Shown here: positions 50,901 through 64,000 of the stretch, piece by piece
Layout of the letters: every line of letters begins with the position of its first letter
Numbering within the stretch: the stretch's first letter is position 1
NCBI GenBank assembly: GCA_013396655.1
Contig: WBMV01005073.1
Coordinates: 868,001-932,000, forward strand
Length of the DNA stretch: 64,000 nucleotides
Direction: 5' to 3'
DNA from: Campylorhamphus procurvoides
Lineage: Eukaryota; Chordata; Aves; Passeriformes; Dendrocolaptidae
Made by a program: the position numbers and the translations under genes
Notes under the pieces: model-generated
Told to the model about the DNA's origin: nothing
The model's input: the letters and a program-made list of their open reading frames with translations, nothing else
The model's database searches: none

Positions 50901-53029
50901 AAATTATAGAGGTATTCTGCCAAGGTGAAGTTGAGGCAATATTTGTTTGAAATTACATGTTCAGTGAACTAGTTACGACCTGAAAAGTAATACATAGTAT
51001 GCTGAAAATGAAGACAGGAAGTAGTATGAGCAATTCAGAAGTTTCTTTGTGTGGAGGGTGGTTGGATTATGGAACAAGTGACTGGGGCCAGCAATTTAGT
51101 TGAGGTTTATTAGTTTGGGAAAGAGTTAGCAACAAATATACAGCAACAAATTATATATTTGATTGTTTGGAAGAAAAATATACTGATCTCATTTGGGTTT
51201 CATAAATTTCACTATTTTCTGAGCTAGTATTTTCCTAGCATTTACCAAGAACCATAATGGGCTCTTATGCATTAGAAATATGCAGCAAAACATGCTAAAA
51301 TATTATTAGCCTGTAGTGCCCTGTAATTGGCTAAAATAACACTTCTTACATCCAGAAACTGCCAATTGATGTGGAGTCTTATTTGGAAAAAAAATTACCT
51401 TTCAAGCTAAATAAGCACACATTTTGCCTACTTAATTCTATTTAAAGGTATCTAAAATTCATTAAATTAAAATTTCTTTTGAATTTTATGCTTGTAGGTA
51501 GGAGGCAAACTATAGTTTGCCTATAAACTCAGCTATTACTTCACATTGCAAAGACAGTCATTCCATCAACCAAAATGGGAATAATCAGGACATGGTTTGA
51601 GGGGTTTTTTCCTTCTCTGCATATCTAGCAACAGTTATCTTCATAAGACATATCTCTTAGAGCTTCCTAGGCCCTGCAGAGCATGGAAAGGAGATGCCAC
51701 TGTGCCATGATGATTTTCTGCTGTTTTGGTACGACAGAAACATGAGCTGACTGATGGCTCAAGTGTTAAGCACTTAGAATTCCAGATAGTCCTAAATTAT
51801 TCTGTTTCTGGTTACATCTATTTTGAACTATTGCTGTTCTGTTAAAACTGTATTTCAAAGAGATACTTGAGCAAATACAGCTGTTTCCAGATTAATTCCA
51901 TGTTACTCTTGCCTGGAGAATACAGAGATTTTGTTCATTTGGTGCTCAGTTATGTGGCAAACCTTACAATAAGAGAGGGTATTATATTCTACATCTTGAT
52001 TCCATGTCTTCTTGTCTTGAAAACTTAGCAATCGAAAACTAGCATAAAAGGGAAGGATGGGGAAATGAATGCTTTCAATTTCAAGCAAGGCAACTCCTAC
52101 CTAAAAGCTTTGTTTTTTTTCTGCTCATCTAGAATTTGAACACCATTAGTATCTGAAACATGAAAAGAAATTGAAACAATGAAGCTTGATATTATTAGAA
52201 CCTGTAATAGATAAAAAGCCTTAAAACCAGAATATTTTTTGAAAAACAATATGAAATGCCCTACCTGAAACACACATTTAGCCATTTTGGAAAGCATTTT
52301 GTCAGCACTGATGCAGACCCTCAAGTTATTCAAAACTTGAAAAACACTTGAGATGTTGTTAAGATATATACTTACCATGAATAAAAACATCAGCAAAAAT
52401 TAATACTTGCAATCAAAGTTCCCTCTGAAATCTTCTAGATACTTACAATAGAGCAAATAAAACAGTGGCTTTGGGACTAACTTTCTGTTGGGAGCTAGAA
52501 AGAGCACAAAACCATATGTGTGTCTGTGTATCTATATATACATATATGTATATATACACTGTACACTCAACACATGCAAGCTATATAGGACAAAAAAACT
52601 TCTTGTGGTTATGAAATTTGATAAATTGCCCTAAAACCAAAACCACAAATGAAATACACACTTCAATGCTCAGAAAATTATATACACTGTCTGAACATAC
52701 ATCTACATAATTTTGAAAGCATGGCGTCCTCTAAAGAAATCTATAAAGGGTTACCACCTTTAACAGTTATATGAAGCTGAAACCAATCACATCTGCAGTT
52801 GCAATTAAATTACTATCATACAATACTATGTCAATGTATTTTCTGTATCACTTTGTACTAAGATATTTTCAGTTTTCTTATTGCACAAGTAGCCACAGTT
52901 ATTTCTCTGCAAAAATCTTTCAGGTTCATGGGTTAAGGCAGGCAGGAAATATAGAAGGGAGTTGAGCAGAATCAGTTATAAACTATGACAGTCGAAATCT
53001 AACTTTGAATTCTAACGTTAACAATAGTG
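47996..53029. other. AT-rich unique DNA, no gene seen
   Basis: All frames are below 100 codons and none is recognisable. No transposon ends were seen. Confidence 0.5.
52515..52565. repeat. Mixed TG/TA microsatellite
   Basis: An imperfect run of TG, then TA and TATG units. It is a short, interrupted dinucleotide repeat. Confidence 0.8.
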
Positions 53030-53078
53030 GGTTTGCTTTTTGTTGGTTTTTTTTGTTGGTTTTGTTTGTTTGTTTTTG
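53030..53078. repeat. T/G-rich low-complexity tract
   Basis: Runs of T are broken by GG and G in GTTTG and TTGG units. It is the complement of the A/C-rich tracts at 1739 and 47864. A similar short tract lies near 56008-56050. Confidence 0.75.
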
Positions 53079-53156
53079 CAACAGCAAGTGTTTATTTGGG
53101 TTTTTAAAACCAATTCCAAGCAATTCTAGCTTTCATACTTAAGTTCCACAAATGCT

Positions 53157-53210
53157 TATCACAGAATTGTTAGGGTTGGAAGGGAGCTCTGACCAAGGCA
53201 GGGTCACCTT
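53157..53210 (-). mobile_element. CR1 LINE 3'-end fragment
   Basis: The plus strand reads CACAGAATTG, then TTAGGGTTGGAAGGG and CCAAGGCAGGGTCACCT, which is the reverse complement of a CR1 3' end. CACAGAAT (53160-53167) is one copy of the CR1 terminal octamer in reverse. Relative to the family as I know it, the middle 'ATCATCTAGTCCAACCC' part is missing, so this roughly 54-bp copy is internally deleted and 5'-truncated. Confidence 0.85.
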
Positions 53211-55059
53211 ATCAGCACCCTGATGTGATCATCATGAACACATGCATTTGCTTTCCAGTTTTATTGTTGCCAAACTAAGACGTGAAAAGGAACTGGGAGC
53301 AAGTTTTTTCTATTATTCACTGACATAATATATGACAAAATACACATCTTCCCACTGAACTGAAAAGGAAGGCTGCTGTAGGCAGGAGGGAAGAATATAA
53401 CACTGCAGTTCTCCTGCAAACATTCAGTTTAAAACACAAAAATTGCTCAACAAGCAGCATTTGACCTATCTTACATAAAAGCATAATAAATTGCAGAAGA
53501 GGTAAAGTATAGAACAAAACCATCAAAACCCACATGCCTAAATGGAAGTTTGATGAAGAAAAGAATGCAAGTTTAGTGCATCTTCATTGAACCCCAGTAT
53601 AGGAATGCTGGTCCGTGAGACCCCAGATCATCAACCTGAACTCTGCATTGGAGGAAATCTTGATTATTGCAAACACAGTTGAGAACACCACCACCACCAC
53701 CAAAAGTTTGAATGAGAAGTGAATAAGCGGAGTGTCCAGAAAGAGTACTTTTTCTTACCCAGTCTGTGTACTTTGACTACAGAAGAAAGAACCCCTCACA
53801 CAGTGTAAGTAACAGTAGACTAACATTCAAAAGCAGTGCTATTGGCAGATCGCACTGTAAGTCACTTGGACTTACAGCAGCAGGTTGTAGCACCTCAAAA
53901 TGGGAGTCCACATTCCAAGATGAAAGGTTGGAAGCTAATTAATGCGTTCTGATAAAATCAAATCACAGGGATGTAAATTACTGTCACAGTGAAAAATGGT
54001 CAAAAATTAATTAGGATAAATATAAATGAACGTCACAAGCTTTTTTCCTGAGTCATGCAGGAAGCTTCTAGCCTCACATAGCCAAATAACTCATGCCTCT
54101 AAATACCATTATCCTCAAGAAAATGGAAGTAGTCCCTTTCAAAACAACATAAAGTTACAGAACTATGAGGATAACTGAGTTATAGTGACATTAAAAAACA
54201 TATTTCAGCCTTCTCTCTATGGTATAATGAAGTCAGGACATGACACACAATTCTTCAACAAGACCTCGTATGTTGTCCCTGGTATGCACCTTTTAAAAAG
54301 GAATTGGCATGGTGACATTTCAAAAAGGATCAAACAAAGCTACCACAAAGAGATTTCAAAGTGGGCAATGGCAAAACAAGGCTCCAAAGCAAACCTCATC
54401 CTTCTCTCATTTTAGTAAAGGTTATTTCTCTCTCAAATACTCTTTTTTCTAAGCTCCAGTGCAACTTCTCTCATTTAAGCAGCACTAGAAATCCCAGTGT
54501 TGAGTAATAGTCTCCAGTATAGAGCAACTTTAAACCTGCAGATACTGGCCTAACTGTGAGCCAGTGTATATCCTGCAGGGCTCTTACTGTTCTCTGCTAC
54601 TAGAAAAATTCAATTTTTAGTTTTAACTATAAATACACAGTACATCACACTAAATCAGCTTACAATGGAAGCAACATGTTCCTAATGCAGCAAAACAATG
54701 GAACATATGAAAGTTTCCATAAATGTGAACAAAGTGAACTGTCTTTCTCAAGTTCTGTATTTCATTTATTGATTGATAGCATTTTTTTCAATACTTCTGT
54801 TAGCCCGCAGAGGCCTTGCAAAGTCAATCCTTCTTTTTTAACAGAAAAATAACTTTTCTGAGAGATTTGAATTATGTCAGGAGATAAGTAATTCACAGAT
54901 TGCTTTATGACTGACACATATACAACCAGAGACACAAGGAGATTAAATCCTGTGGCTACTTGAGGCATGAACCCATTCCGTGTCAATCTTCCTCTATTTG
55001 TTTCTGGAGACTGACACTGTGCAGTGCTCACAAGTCAGAAATGCATCAATCCTTCAGAG
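53211..55059. other. Unique DNA, no gene seen
   Basis: A short (ACC)n run occurs at 53686-53701. The frames (72-89 codons) are unrecognisable. Confidence 0.5.
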
Positions 55060-55240
55060 AAACAGCAGAGAGAGCTTTCATTTGCATTCACTTAAATAGA
55101 TGAGATCAGCAATGAATTCCATCGGAAATGAACGCTTCTGGCGATGGTGCTTTTATTACCTCTGCAGTGATAAAGGATGGCATTTACAGAATGGTCCTCT
55201 GAAAAGCAAGTGCACAAATCACTGCAGAAATACAGTGTAG
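55060..55240. promoter_or_regulatory. Candidate conserved noncoding block
   Basis: A perfect octamer motif, ATTTGCAT (55080-55087, POU-type), is followed by non-repetitive sequence containing ATCGG and GGCGATGG words that retain CpG in otherwise CpG-poor DNA. This is the texture of conserved noncoding elements. No alignment is possible here, so the call is tentative. Confidence 0.2.
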
Positions 55241-58130
55241 GTACTGTTATGTGCTACAGCATCCAGTTTCTCCACTCTTCTGAAATCAGAACTCATAGCT
55301 CTAATTCATAAGGCTAAATGCTTACTTGGCTGAACAGTGCTTATATGATCAACATTTCTGGTTGAAAATACATCCCACCAAATCAATGGTTACTGGTTCA
55401 CCTCCCCAGATCTTGTTTCCTGTAATATATTAAGAATTGCATGCACTTCTGCACTACATAATTCTTCACTTGCCTTGTTGGATTATGGGATAACAATTCC
55501 CGGTATCTGCCTTCAATAAAAATGGTAATAAATATTGAGTATGCTAAGCACGTTTAATATTTTGTTTCAATTTATTGTTGTAGGCAATGCATTCACCACA
55601 TAGCTCAAGCCAGGTAAATGAGCTGGAGTATCTCCTAAATTGGTTTCCCAGACAATAGAATTTCATGGACTACTGCTCTTCAGTTTGGACTTTTTATTTC
55701 TTTAAAAGTGCACTGAATAAATTTCTAGTCTCTTTAATTTTTAAAAGATATTAGCATTTTGCAAGATAGAAGTCTTTAATCTTATCTGATGGTAGGCTTA
55801 AAGAATTGTTTGACTCTGATGACCCACTAAGTGTGTCTACCACTTAAGGCAGATTTCTGTAATGTAATCACACCTCTTTTGAAGGTGATAACATGTTCAT
55901 CTCTGATATTTTAGATGTCAGACCTTGAATGCAGGTCTTTTTATCCTCCACAAATACCCTCATACTGCAAATGACATTAACACATTGAAAAATTCCTATT
56001 CCCCTATTTAGTGTTTGTTTTTTGGTTTTGGTTGTTTCGGTTTTCTTTTATAATATGGGCTTAGCAGTGGTTGCTGTCAATTCACATGTGTTTGCAATTC
56101 AGTTCCCTGGGTTTCCTTGCTTTTGCATTTTCCTATATTTCACTTTTCACCTTATCTCTTGCCTATTTGCTTGTAGGACCACCTCAGATACTTCATGAAC
56201 ACTGCCTTATAATCATTTTTCCTTTGGTTGCTCATCCAATCTCTTCACATTTAGTACATACCATATAGTTAAGCATAACCCTCCCTGTCAAACCGTCCCT
56301 GACTGAAACCACCTTATCTGAAATTCCCACAATCCTTCTAGGCTTCTGATTCTCAGTCTGGAAATGTTTATATTAGTATAGCATATATTTCTACATGTAT
56401 CCTTTCTTTCCCTTGTTCTTGTGCTGTGTTGTTGTACCACTTTCCCAGTTCCTGTATTTGTCATAGTGACACACAAAAAAATTATAACATTATTTTTATA
56501 AAACCAACACAAGTTTCAACTACTACCTGATAATCAGAAACAAAAATTACCCCAGTATTATAAAGCTGAGAATCTTAATAGTTTCAGAAGAAAGGCAATA
56601 GAGTTTTCACTATTCATAAAGAAGGGAACACATCTGTAAAGAAGAAGGTTTCCAATGATGTATATTCAACTGGTCATTTTAATGTATTTACTGTCATTCA
56701 CGTTGATTTAAACATTTTTGCTATAAAATTCTGACAGTGGAAACATTAAGATGCTTTAAAATGGGATTGATTCTTCCTTTCCTGAAGCTCTGACACTTTA
56801 AATTACCTGTGCTTTAACTGTAGTAATAAACACACTGCTATAAGATAAACAGTAAACAAAGACACGAAATTGTCATCTAGGGTAATGAAAATAAGGCAGG
56901 AATACAGGTTATTTGATCCTGGTTAAAGAGGAAAGCAGCTACGATCGTCTTTCCTTAAACACACTTGCACACATTTATTTGTCTTGTATGCACTGTTTGC
57001 TGCATACCGTGAAAGATACAAATGAATAGATTGCTATGTTAAAGGTGGCAAGTAATACAATAAAAATATTTTATAGGATAATTTGGGATGAGCTATATAA
57101 GAAACGAATCACAAAGTCAGAACTCTGGTATATTATGCATACCAAATATATGACAATAAAACTTTTAAATGTTTCCATCATATTGTTTTATGTTGAATAG
57201 TTAATAGGGAAAAACTGTGTTAGAAATGCCTTTGAAGTTTAAAAATGTTTCATTATTGGTAACTTTTTTTTTTGTATTAATGTTACCACAAAACTAGCAA
57301 CTGGATTTTTTACGTCTCATCATGAGAAGTGTAACCTCATCAACAAAAAATGGCCAACATTTGCACACCTTTTCAAAATTAAGGTGTATATTTTAAAATA
57401 AGGTGATGACCTTATATACATTGTCACACATATAGAGACAAACTGATATAAACATATATAAAGTTCAATATCCCACAAGAGGACCTGGCTACTTTCCTGC
57501 CAGGAACACAGCTATATGAGATGAGAAGAAGCTCCCCAGATTTCCCACAAGGCTCCCCCCACTACCTGTAACTACTCTGTTATCCTATAGCTCTACAGCC
57601 TCCTGCAGAACTGTGAGCTGCTTGGTTAGATACAGGGAGATGGGAAAACAAGGAGCTCAACAGATGGCATGGAAGCACATCACCCAGTAAGAGACAGAAA
57701 CCACAGGCAGAGGGAATGTTCGCTCACTGGCACGTAGAGCAGATCTGCAAGGCAACTTAGTTTTGTCATTCTCTTCCCCCATTATTTCTCAGGCTGGGAA
57801 AAGGGAAAGGTTAGAAAGAACTACCAGTTTCCTAAGCTGGTTTAACCCTGTGATGGGCAACAGATGATGGATGGGAACTCGATTTCAAAGAACTGGAGTT
57901 GATTGGGAAAAGCAGAAATGTAAGCATGAAAACTGGCTTGAATTGTGGGAGACTAGTAATAAGAAAAGCAGTGCAACTGAGGAAAACACTGATCAGTTCA
58001 TTCAGGAACCGCAGTGACAACTGGACTCAGCAGAAATGGGAATGACATCTGTACTTCTATGGATGGAAGGGATATCATTTTGCACTAGCTGAGAAGCTTC
58101 CCCAGGACAGCAGGGATTTTGTGAGTGTGT

Positions 58131-58209
58131 AAGAGAAAAAGGGAGAGAGAAGAAGTGGGAGAGAATTAGTGAGAGGCAAAATGAGCAGGAGAGAGAATGA
58201 AAGGGGGAA
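58131..58209 (+). repeat. Purine-rich (GA) tract
   Basis: About 80 bp strongly biased to A and G with repeated GAGAGA and GGGAGA words, interrupted by a few pyrimidines. It is a degenerate GA simple repeat. Confidence 0.7.
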
Positions 58210-59364
58210 TGCCGGCTCATGGAAAGTCAGTGGCACCATTTTCACTGAATCAATGGAGCCGATGTTTTACGTCAAAAAAAATGAAATAAGAACCTGCTCT
58301 GTATATGAGGAAAGTGATTCATTTGTCGAACAGGTACTTTTGCTGCTTTATTTAGTCTAAATGAGGAGAGAAAATTGTATTGCTCCATTGTTCGCCTTAT
58401 TACTGACTTTTTCTTTTTTTTAAACCCTTTACATTCATTTCTTCAACAGGCTTTTAGAATTCACAAGAAAGCTTCTAGGAACTGTAAATTCATTGAGGGT
58501 TGCTCCAAGGATACTTAAGAAGTTATATGCCTGCTTTTGCTTCAATAACTCCTAAAATAATTGTCTTCTTTCCCTTTAAGCCTGTATTGATGTTATATTT
58601 TTTTAGGATGACCCATTTTTTTTCCTTTTATGGGGCCTTTGCTGTCATAGTGCAAAAACTCTGTTCTTTTAATTTCTTCTCCTGACCTCCCTACTCCATT
58701 CCCCATCAAAACTATGCCTCACAGGAATAATTCTGCATCTCCTACAGGATGGAGCATTTTCAACAATGATGAAAACTGAAACCAGACATGAAGTATTTAA
58801 GTTTCCTCCCCACGTTTTCAACTCTTATGAGCGAGAAGGCTTGAAAAACAAAAATAAAAGAAGAAACCCCAGAACAGGTTATTAAATAGCTGTGTGACCT
58901 TGATAATTACAAATATAAACTTATTACAGATAAGATTTCAGGCAATCAGAGCTGTAAAGATTTGAATAAGTATAAATAAGACTAAAGCAAAGAAATTATG
59001 AAAGGAACTACATTCCACTTTTCTATTGAGGAGGCATATTTGGTATGCTACCTGCTATTTAAAATATATTTCCAACACTGAAGTTTCCATTCTTCCTTTG
59101 CAGTTTTATTTTCATGACATAACACTGTCAATGTTAACAAAACAATCCACAGATACTCTGTCCTAATTTCTCATCTCTTAATCCAGTATTTTCACTATGT
59201 AAAGTGTTAATTAAATCCTAATTTTTACTTGGTTTTTTTAGACAATACAAATGTTTCTCAATGATTATTCTATTTTAGTTATGAATCAGAAGATACAGAG
59301 TATCTATTGACCCTTCCTTATAAATGTACCCTACCAAACCAGTAAATATCATGTTTTTCTTTTG

Positions 59365-59391
59365 AGGAAAAGGAAGGAAGAAGGAAGGAAA
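59365..59391. repeat. (GGAA)n-type short repeat
   Basis: Five GGAA or GAAG units in about 27 bp. It is a short degenerate tetranucleotide repeat. Confidence 0.75.
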
Positions 59392-60868
59392 TATCCCTAC
59401 TATCCCTGACATTCTGCTTATTCAACTATAGTTTTTGGTAATGGTGTTCAGTATGCCAAACATTTTTTCACCAAAGCAATTTAGAAAGGTGATGAATGAA
59501 AGATGTAGACTGACCTTTCTCCTACTGTCATAATTTACAGATCCATAAAAGTTATTGTTCACTGCCACAACTCCAACAACTGCAGCTTTTTTAAGTTTTT
59601 TCTTGCACATTTTCTCTCCTGCAACCTAAAGAAGGATCCAAATCATTAAACAGACAGAACGGCAAACATATGAATTGGATTACACTCATGATGGGGGAAA
59701 AGGATACAAGTGCCTGCCTAGTGGAAGTATGTAGATAGAAAACAAAAGCCCATCTAACATTAGTGCAATTTTCAAGTTAATTTCACTATGAAATTCTATA
59801 TATGCCTTAAGAAGAACTAGAGTGGTTTGCCAGAGGAGTTTCTTATCAACTTACCATCTTTCATGCAAACTTACTGAAACTGTCACCAAAGGGGAAAACA
59901 AAAGAAGCTCGTATTTAGAAATTTGGGAATCTATCTAAAGGGGCAGCACAGGTCATTCAGAAATATGAGTCAGCAAGACTCCTATAAGAATAGTGGCAGC
60001 AGCAACCTTATTGCAGGGAACCATGAACCAGACTGAGCAGACAACACTGAATTCATCTAGGTGCCAAAACCCAGATACATTGAGAAATTAAATACAAATT
60101 TGTACAGACTGCACATTGCAGAGAGTTCCCCACATTTCCTCCTCTATCATTAGCAGGCCAACTAAAACACATTAAGAAGTGCCAGAAGAATTGAGAAGGA
60201 ACCAGCAAACCTCAAGGTGATAATAGAATCTGCAGCCCCCTCAAACATGGCCCATTCACATTTTGGAGTTACTAAACTACTTGAAGATAATTTATCCCTC
60301 ATTTAGCCATAGTTAAACATTTTTGCAGTCTTCTACTTCCAGGAAAAACTTAGCATAAAAAGAATAGAGCAGAAATGCATTAAAAACAGAATGGAAAATG
60401 TGTTACCGGGCTTGAAGGTCAAATCTATTAACGCATTTAGCTCCTGATCTGTCAGCATGTTTCCTCTTCAACAGATAGGGAAAATCTGTAGACCTGAGCT
60501 AGCTCTGACTTAGTATAACACTAAATATGGCTACACGGTATTTTTCCTATTTATTATGGGCATATAATGCCATGAGGCCCACTACAAGTCTTGAAAAAAT
60601 TTACTCAACAGCTCTCTATTGTCACAGTGAGTCTGCAGCCATCAAAAGAAACAAGAGTGGGAAGCACTGTTATCCTCTCATTTAGCCAAGTCCATATTAC
60701 CTGGCAACAAAGAAGTGACACCTCTAGATTTCCTTTGTTACTATAATATACCTAAGAGTTCAGCTAGCTTTTCCTGCTTTGAAGAAGTATAATACTCATC
60801 TCTTCCAGCTTTATAAGGAAGAAAAGACTCACAGGTCAATCAAATATTGACCAAAAATACTGATTTAA

Positions 60869-60881
60869 ACACACACACACA
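60869..60881. repeat. Short (AC)n microsatellite
   Basis: A pure AC run of about 6 units. Confidence 0.85.
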
Positions 60882-63800
60882 AAATCATTTTTTGTGTTTG
60901 AATTTCACATAGGATGATTGATTCAGTCAGTATGTCTGTGAGCAAATCTCTACAAAAAACATTTAAGAATGCAAATGTTGGCTCAATTGTATTCTGTAAC
61001 TCACAAAACTTCTGAATATCAAAGTTATCCTGTGAGTGATCTGGTGTCCTAATATATAAAACCGTAGACTGTAGCACAAGGCAGTGCTTGTGTTTGCCAG
61101 AAGAAACAATCTAATCTTAGCATTCAGTGGTTTATAACTGAACTTGGTGGTTTTTTTGCTGGTTAGGGACACATTTTGCACTGTCTCACCTGGTTTCTTC
61201 TTTGAACCTTCAGTGAAATGAAACAGAGAAATACCAGAACTGCTGGAAGCTCTGTCATACTGAGCTGTACTGAAAGAGTAAGAATGTTTAAGTACATTTT
61301 GGTACATAAAGTCTTTCTTCAATGAAATGCAATGTTCCATTGTTCAAATATCTATTCCTGCTAATAAACAGCATAATTCCTCCCTACCACTTCTCTTTTG
61401 CTTCTCTGTAGAGATGATCATTGATGTTGCTACATTAGTTATGCCAGTCCTTTATACAGGATGTATGTACAGATTATTTAAGGCAAGCACCTATATGGAT
61501 GGCTACAGTCACATCCAAATTCACACGAAACCTATGCTCCAAATCTCGAGCCGATGCTCCAGTTAAATTTGAGCTAACACTGACTGAGAAGCTGTCTCAG
61601 TGGAGCACTGCCCTAAAGCTAACAAGTCCTGCTTCTAATCACATTTAATCTTTTTCTGTTTCAAGGAACAGTATTTTCCAGATATACCTCTTAGAGGAAA
61701 CACTGTCAAAAAGAAACAGTACAGTACTGGGAAACAGAAGACTTAATAGTATCCCTGTTTTGCTACTGACTGTGGACAAGCTAAGCTACTGATTGCCATC
61801 ACATCATTTGTCTGCTTTATGCATTTACACTGTAAGCTCTGCAAAGCAGGGAATCTTTATTGCAAAATGTTTGCAAAGAGCTTCCTCACACAAGGGGATT
61901 TTGAGTTTGCTCTGTACTAATATAATACTGCTGCTATTACCAGTAGTAAATTTCAAATAATTTTCATTGAGCAAAACCATGTAACAATACATATTACGCA
62001 TTTTGCTTCCAGAAGCTTTGTTAACTAATTTTGGTGTGGGGACAATGACAATTTTGTAAGCAGTCACCTCCCTGTTAGGACACTTCAAAGTTCCTGACAC
62101 GCTGCTACCTCCTGTTTATTTTGTTGGTGACTCTATTACAGTTTTGTTCTTCTTTTTCTCTTATTACTGCCCTAAGAAGATCTTACCACTATTCTCCCAC
62201 ACTCATGACAGCCTTCTGAAGGGATTCCTATATTTGGGTCTATATTAATAAATTACTTCTACTCATTCCAAAGCGAACTGTAATCAGTAGGGAGCTCTTC
62301 ACCATTCTTTGGAATGTTTAGTACCCTTAAAGTGACACCATTTGCTATGCCTTTAGGAAGCAGCTTATTGCTCTAATTCCTTCTTATGAGATTCAAATTT
62401 GCAGGTCTCATTCTTCATCCAGTCATTACCAATATTTCCTTACCATGGCTCTAATTTCACTACTTCTCCCTTGGTCACTAGCTTAGATTCTGATCTCCCC
62501 TGTGCACCGTTGAACCAGTCTAATCTTCCTCGCTTTTTTCAAGGACAAAATACTTATCTGTGGTACCAAATTAAATGCCTCCACACATATTTCACTTCTG
62601 TCCTTTCTATGATATTTTTACTGCTGTTGTTGATATCAAATTACTTTAAGATCTTGGCTTGGCACTTCTTTTCTTACAATAATTTTTCTTTAATTTCTGT
62701 CCCTTCCAGCTTCATTTCTTTTTCACAAGTTTCAGCTACCTGGAAGATTTCTCCTTCTCTCCAAACAAGAAAACAAACACAACTTTCACATTCTCAGTTA
62801 TGTTTTGTATCAGCTACATGAGATCCTGAAGTAGTTGTCAAGCCAAATCTAGTTGTTGTGTGAGCTGCAAAACCAGTAAATTTTTCTATCTTGGAGTATT
62901 TCCTATATCCCTGCCCCATACTCCTGCAATTACTGCAGCTTTTCCCATGTCCTCTATAATCTCATTATCTGTAATACCATCAGTTCTCCCTCCTGACCTC
63001 TAGAGTCTCCCACAATATCTTGGGCAAATAAGTTCAAAAGTAATTTACAAAAAACGGAAGTACAAAATGGTCTTCCTAGGAATTCTGTTATCATAAAACG
63101 AAATAACTTTAAAGCATCAGTTGAGTATAAACTAATGTTATATTTTTTCTTGTTCTGCATGCAAATCCATAGGTCTAGAAAGCAAGACCTAGTTAATTTG
63201 CTCATATGTGATATTAACTATGAAATTACAGATGCAGCATAAATGCCAGCAGTTAGTATTTCACTAGCACCTGAGTTTTATTAATATCCAGCTTCTTACA
63301 CAAAAAAACCCAAATAGCCTATCACAGGAACCCAAACACCTCAGACACTCAACTGCTCTCCTTGTGATGATAAATTTCCAAAATAAATAAATTTACACAC
63401 ACAAATATACAACAGAAAAAAAAATGCAAACACATAATCAAAGTAGAATATGCTTAATCAAGTATCAAGAATAAAAATACAGTTGATACACTGCTGATGA
63501 TATAAATCACTGCAATATTTAAGACACCTAACCCACAGAAGTATGGATTATACCATCTGCAAGAACTTTTGAACTTCCTATCTGCTTGAGAAACCAAGAA
63601 TCAAAGCACTGAGTCTAGATCCACTTCACTAAGTAATAGAAAGTCTTGACTACACATGGTAATTCTGACATTCCAATGAAATTAAGTAATCAGGAGGTCT
63701 GTATATCTGCAACACAACTTTAATTTACCATGGCAACAGACTGTATGTTATAGCCAACAAGAAACATGTTTGCAAGGGTCATCCTGGGCTGAAATCTGTG

Positions 63801-64000
63801 TTTCATGCTGACATAAAATGGCAGTAATGCCAGCACCTACAGCTTCCCAGGAAAAGCACAGTGGTTCAGAAGCTTCTTACAGAACAACACAGACACCCAA
63901 ATCTAGCTACTGGCAACTGATTTCTACAATGCACATGATTTTGTTTTCATTCTTACACTTCCACATGTGTTTTCATATTTAACTGAAGCACATTGCTGTT

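Larger units (their letters stand above)
55241..64000. other. AT-rich unique DNA, no gene seen
   Basis: The longest frames are 140 codons (62399-62821, opening with TTG, rich in S, F and L) and 125 codons (60963-61340, minus). Neither has recognisable motifs. A small inverted repeat, ATAAGGT/ACCTTAT, lies at 57398-57415. Microsatellites are listed separately. No exon, RNA gene or transposon was recognised to the end of the window. Confidence 0.5.

Noticed and set aside
60963..61340. 125-codon minus-strand open frame
   Set aside because: No recognisable domain and no splice context; it overlaps another short frame. Its length is compatible with chance over 64 kb.
62399..62821. 140-codon open frame
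   Set aside because: It opens with TTG rather than ATG, is rich in S, F and L as expected for T-rich DNA, and has no recognisable domain.
1..64000. CRISPR arrays, operons, phage or other prokaryotic systems
   Set aside because: Repeat content, base composition and lack of long genes show vertebrate nuclear DNA; no regularly spaced repeats occur.

Overview
The window looks like nuclear DNA from a bird, probably a neoavian and possibly a songbird. It is AT-rich and sparse in repeats. It carries fragments of CR1, the main LINE of birds and reptiles, with the CR1 3'-terminal octamer (ATTCTRTG) visible. It also carries three long terminal repeats (LTRs) that I recognise from memory as avian endogenous-retrovirus families. 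There are no primate- or rodent-type SINEs, no operons and no prokaryotic signals. I see no intact gene. The reading frames present are short (143 codons at most) and unrelated to known proteins, apart from one LINE relic and one short coding-like block. The window is best read as a gene desert or the inside of one or more very long introns.

Layout. 1-5965: unique AT-rich DNA with an A/C-rich low-complexity tract. 5966-7273: a degraded solo-type LTR (plus orientation) with a 5'-truncated CR1 inserted in it. 8986-9242: an isolated GC-rich island of unknown origin, followed at 9531-9569 by a perfect 15-bp inverted repeat. 9570-24980: unique AT-rich DNA with small palindromes and a short tandem duplication. 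24981-25242 (minus): a coding-like block with plausible splice sites but a broken frame, probably a decayed or unrecognised exon. 25243-31520: unique DNA, including a stretch that reads like conserved noncoding sequence. 31521-32106: a second LTR (plus) containing the only two ambiguous bases in the window. 32965-33200: a second GC-rich island. 34719-34792: an approximately 20-bp tandem repeat. 37590-37985: a CR1 ORF2 fragment (minus). 40780-41060 and 55060-55240: enhancer-like candidates. 47148-47741: a third LTR (minus), followed by a two-copy GATA-type repeat and a long A/C-rich tract. 53157-53210: a tiny CR1 3' end (minus). 53211-64000: unique DNA with a few microsatellites.

There is no functional gene network to describe. 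The interest lies in the layered transposon history, one possible pseudo-exon, a few unexplained palindromes and GC islands, and candidate regulatory DNA that needs cross-species alignment. I found nothing that supports a new biological system here.
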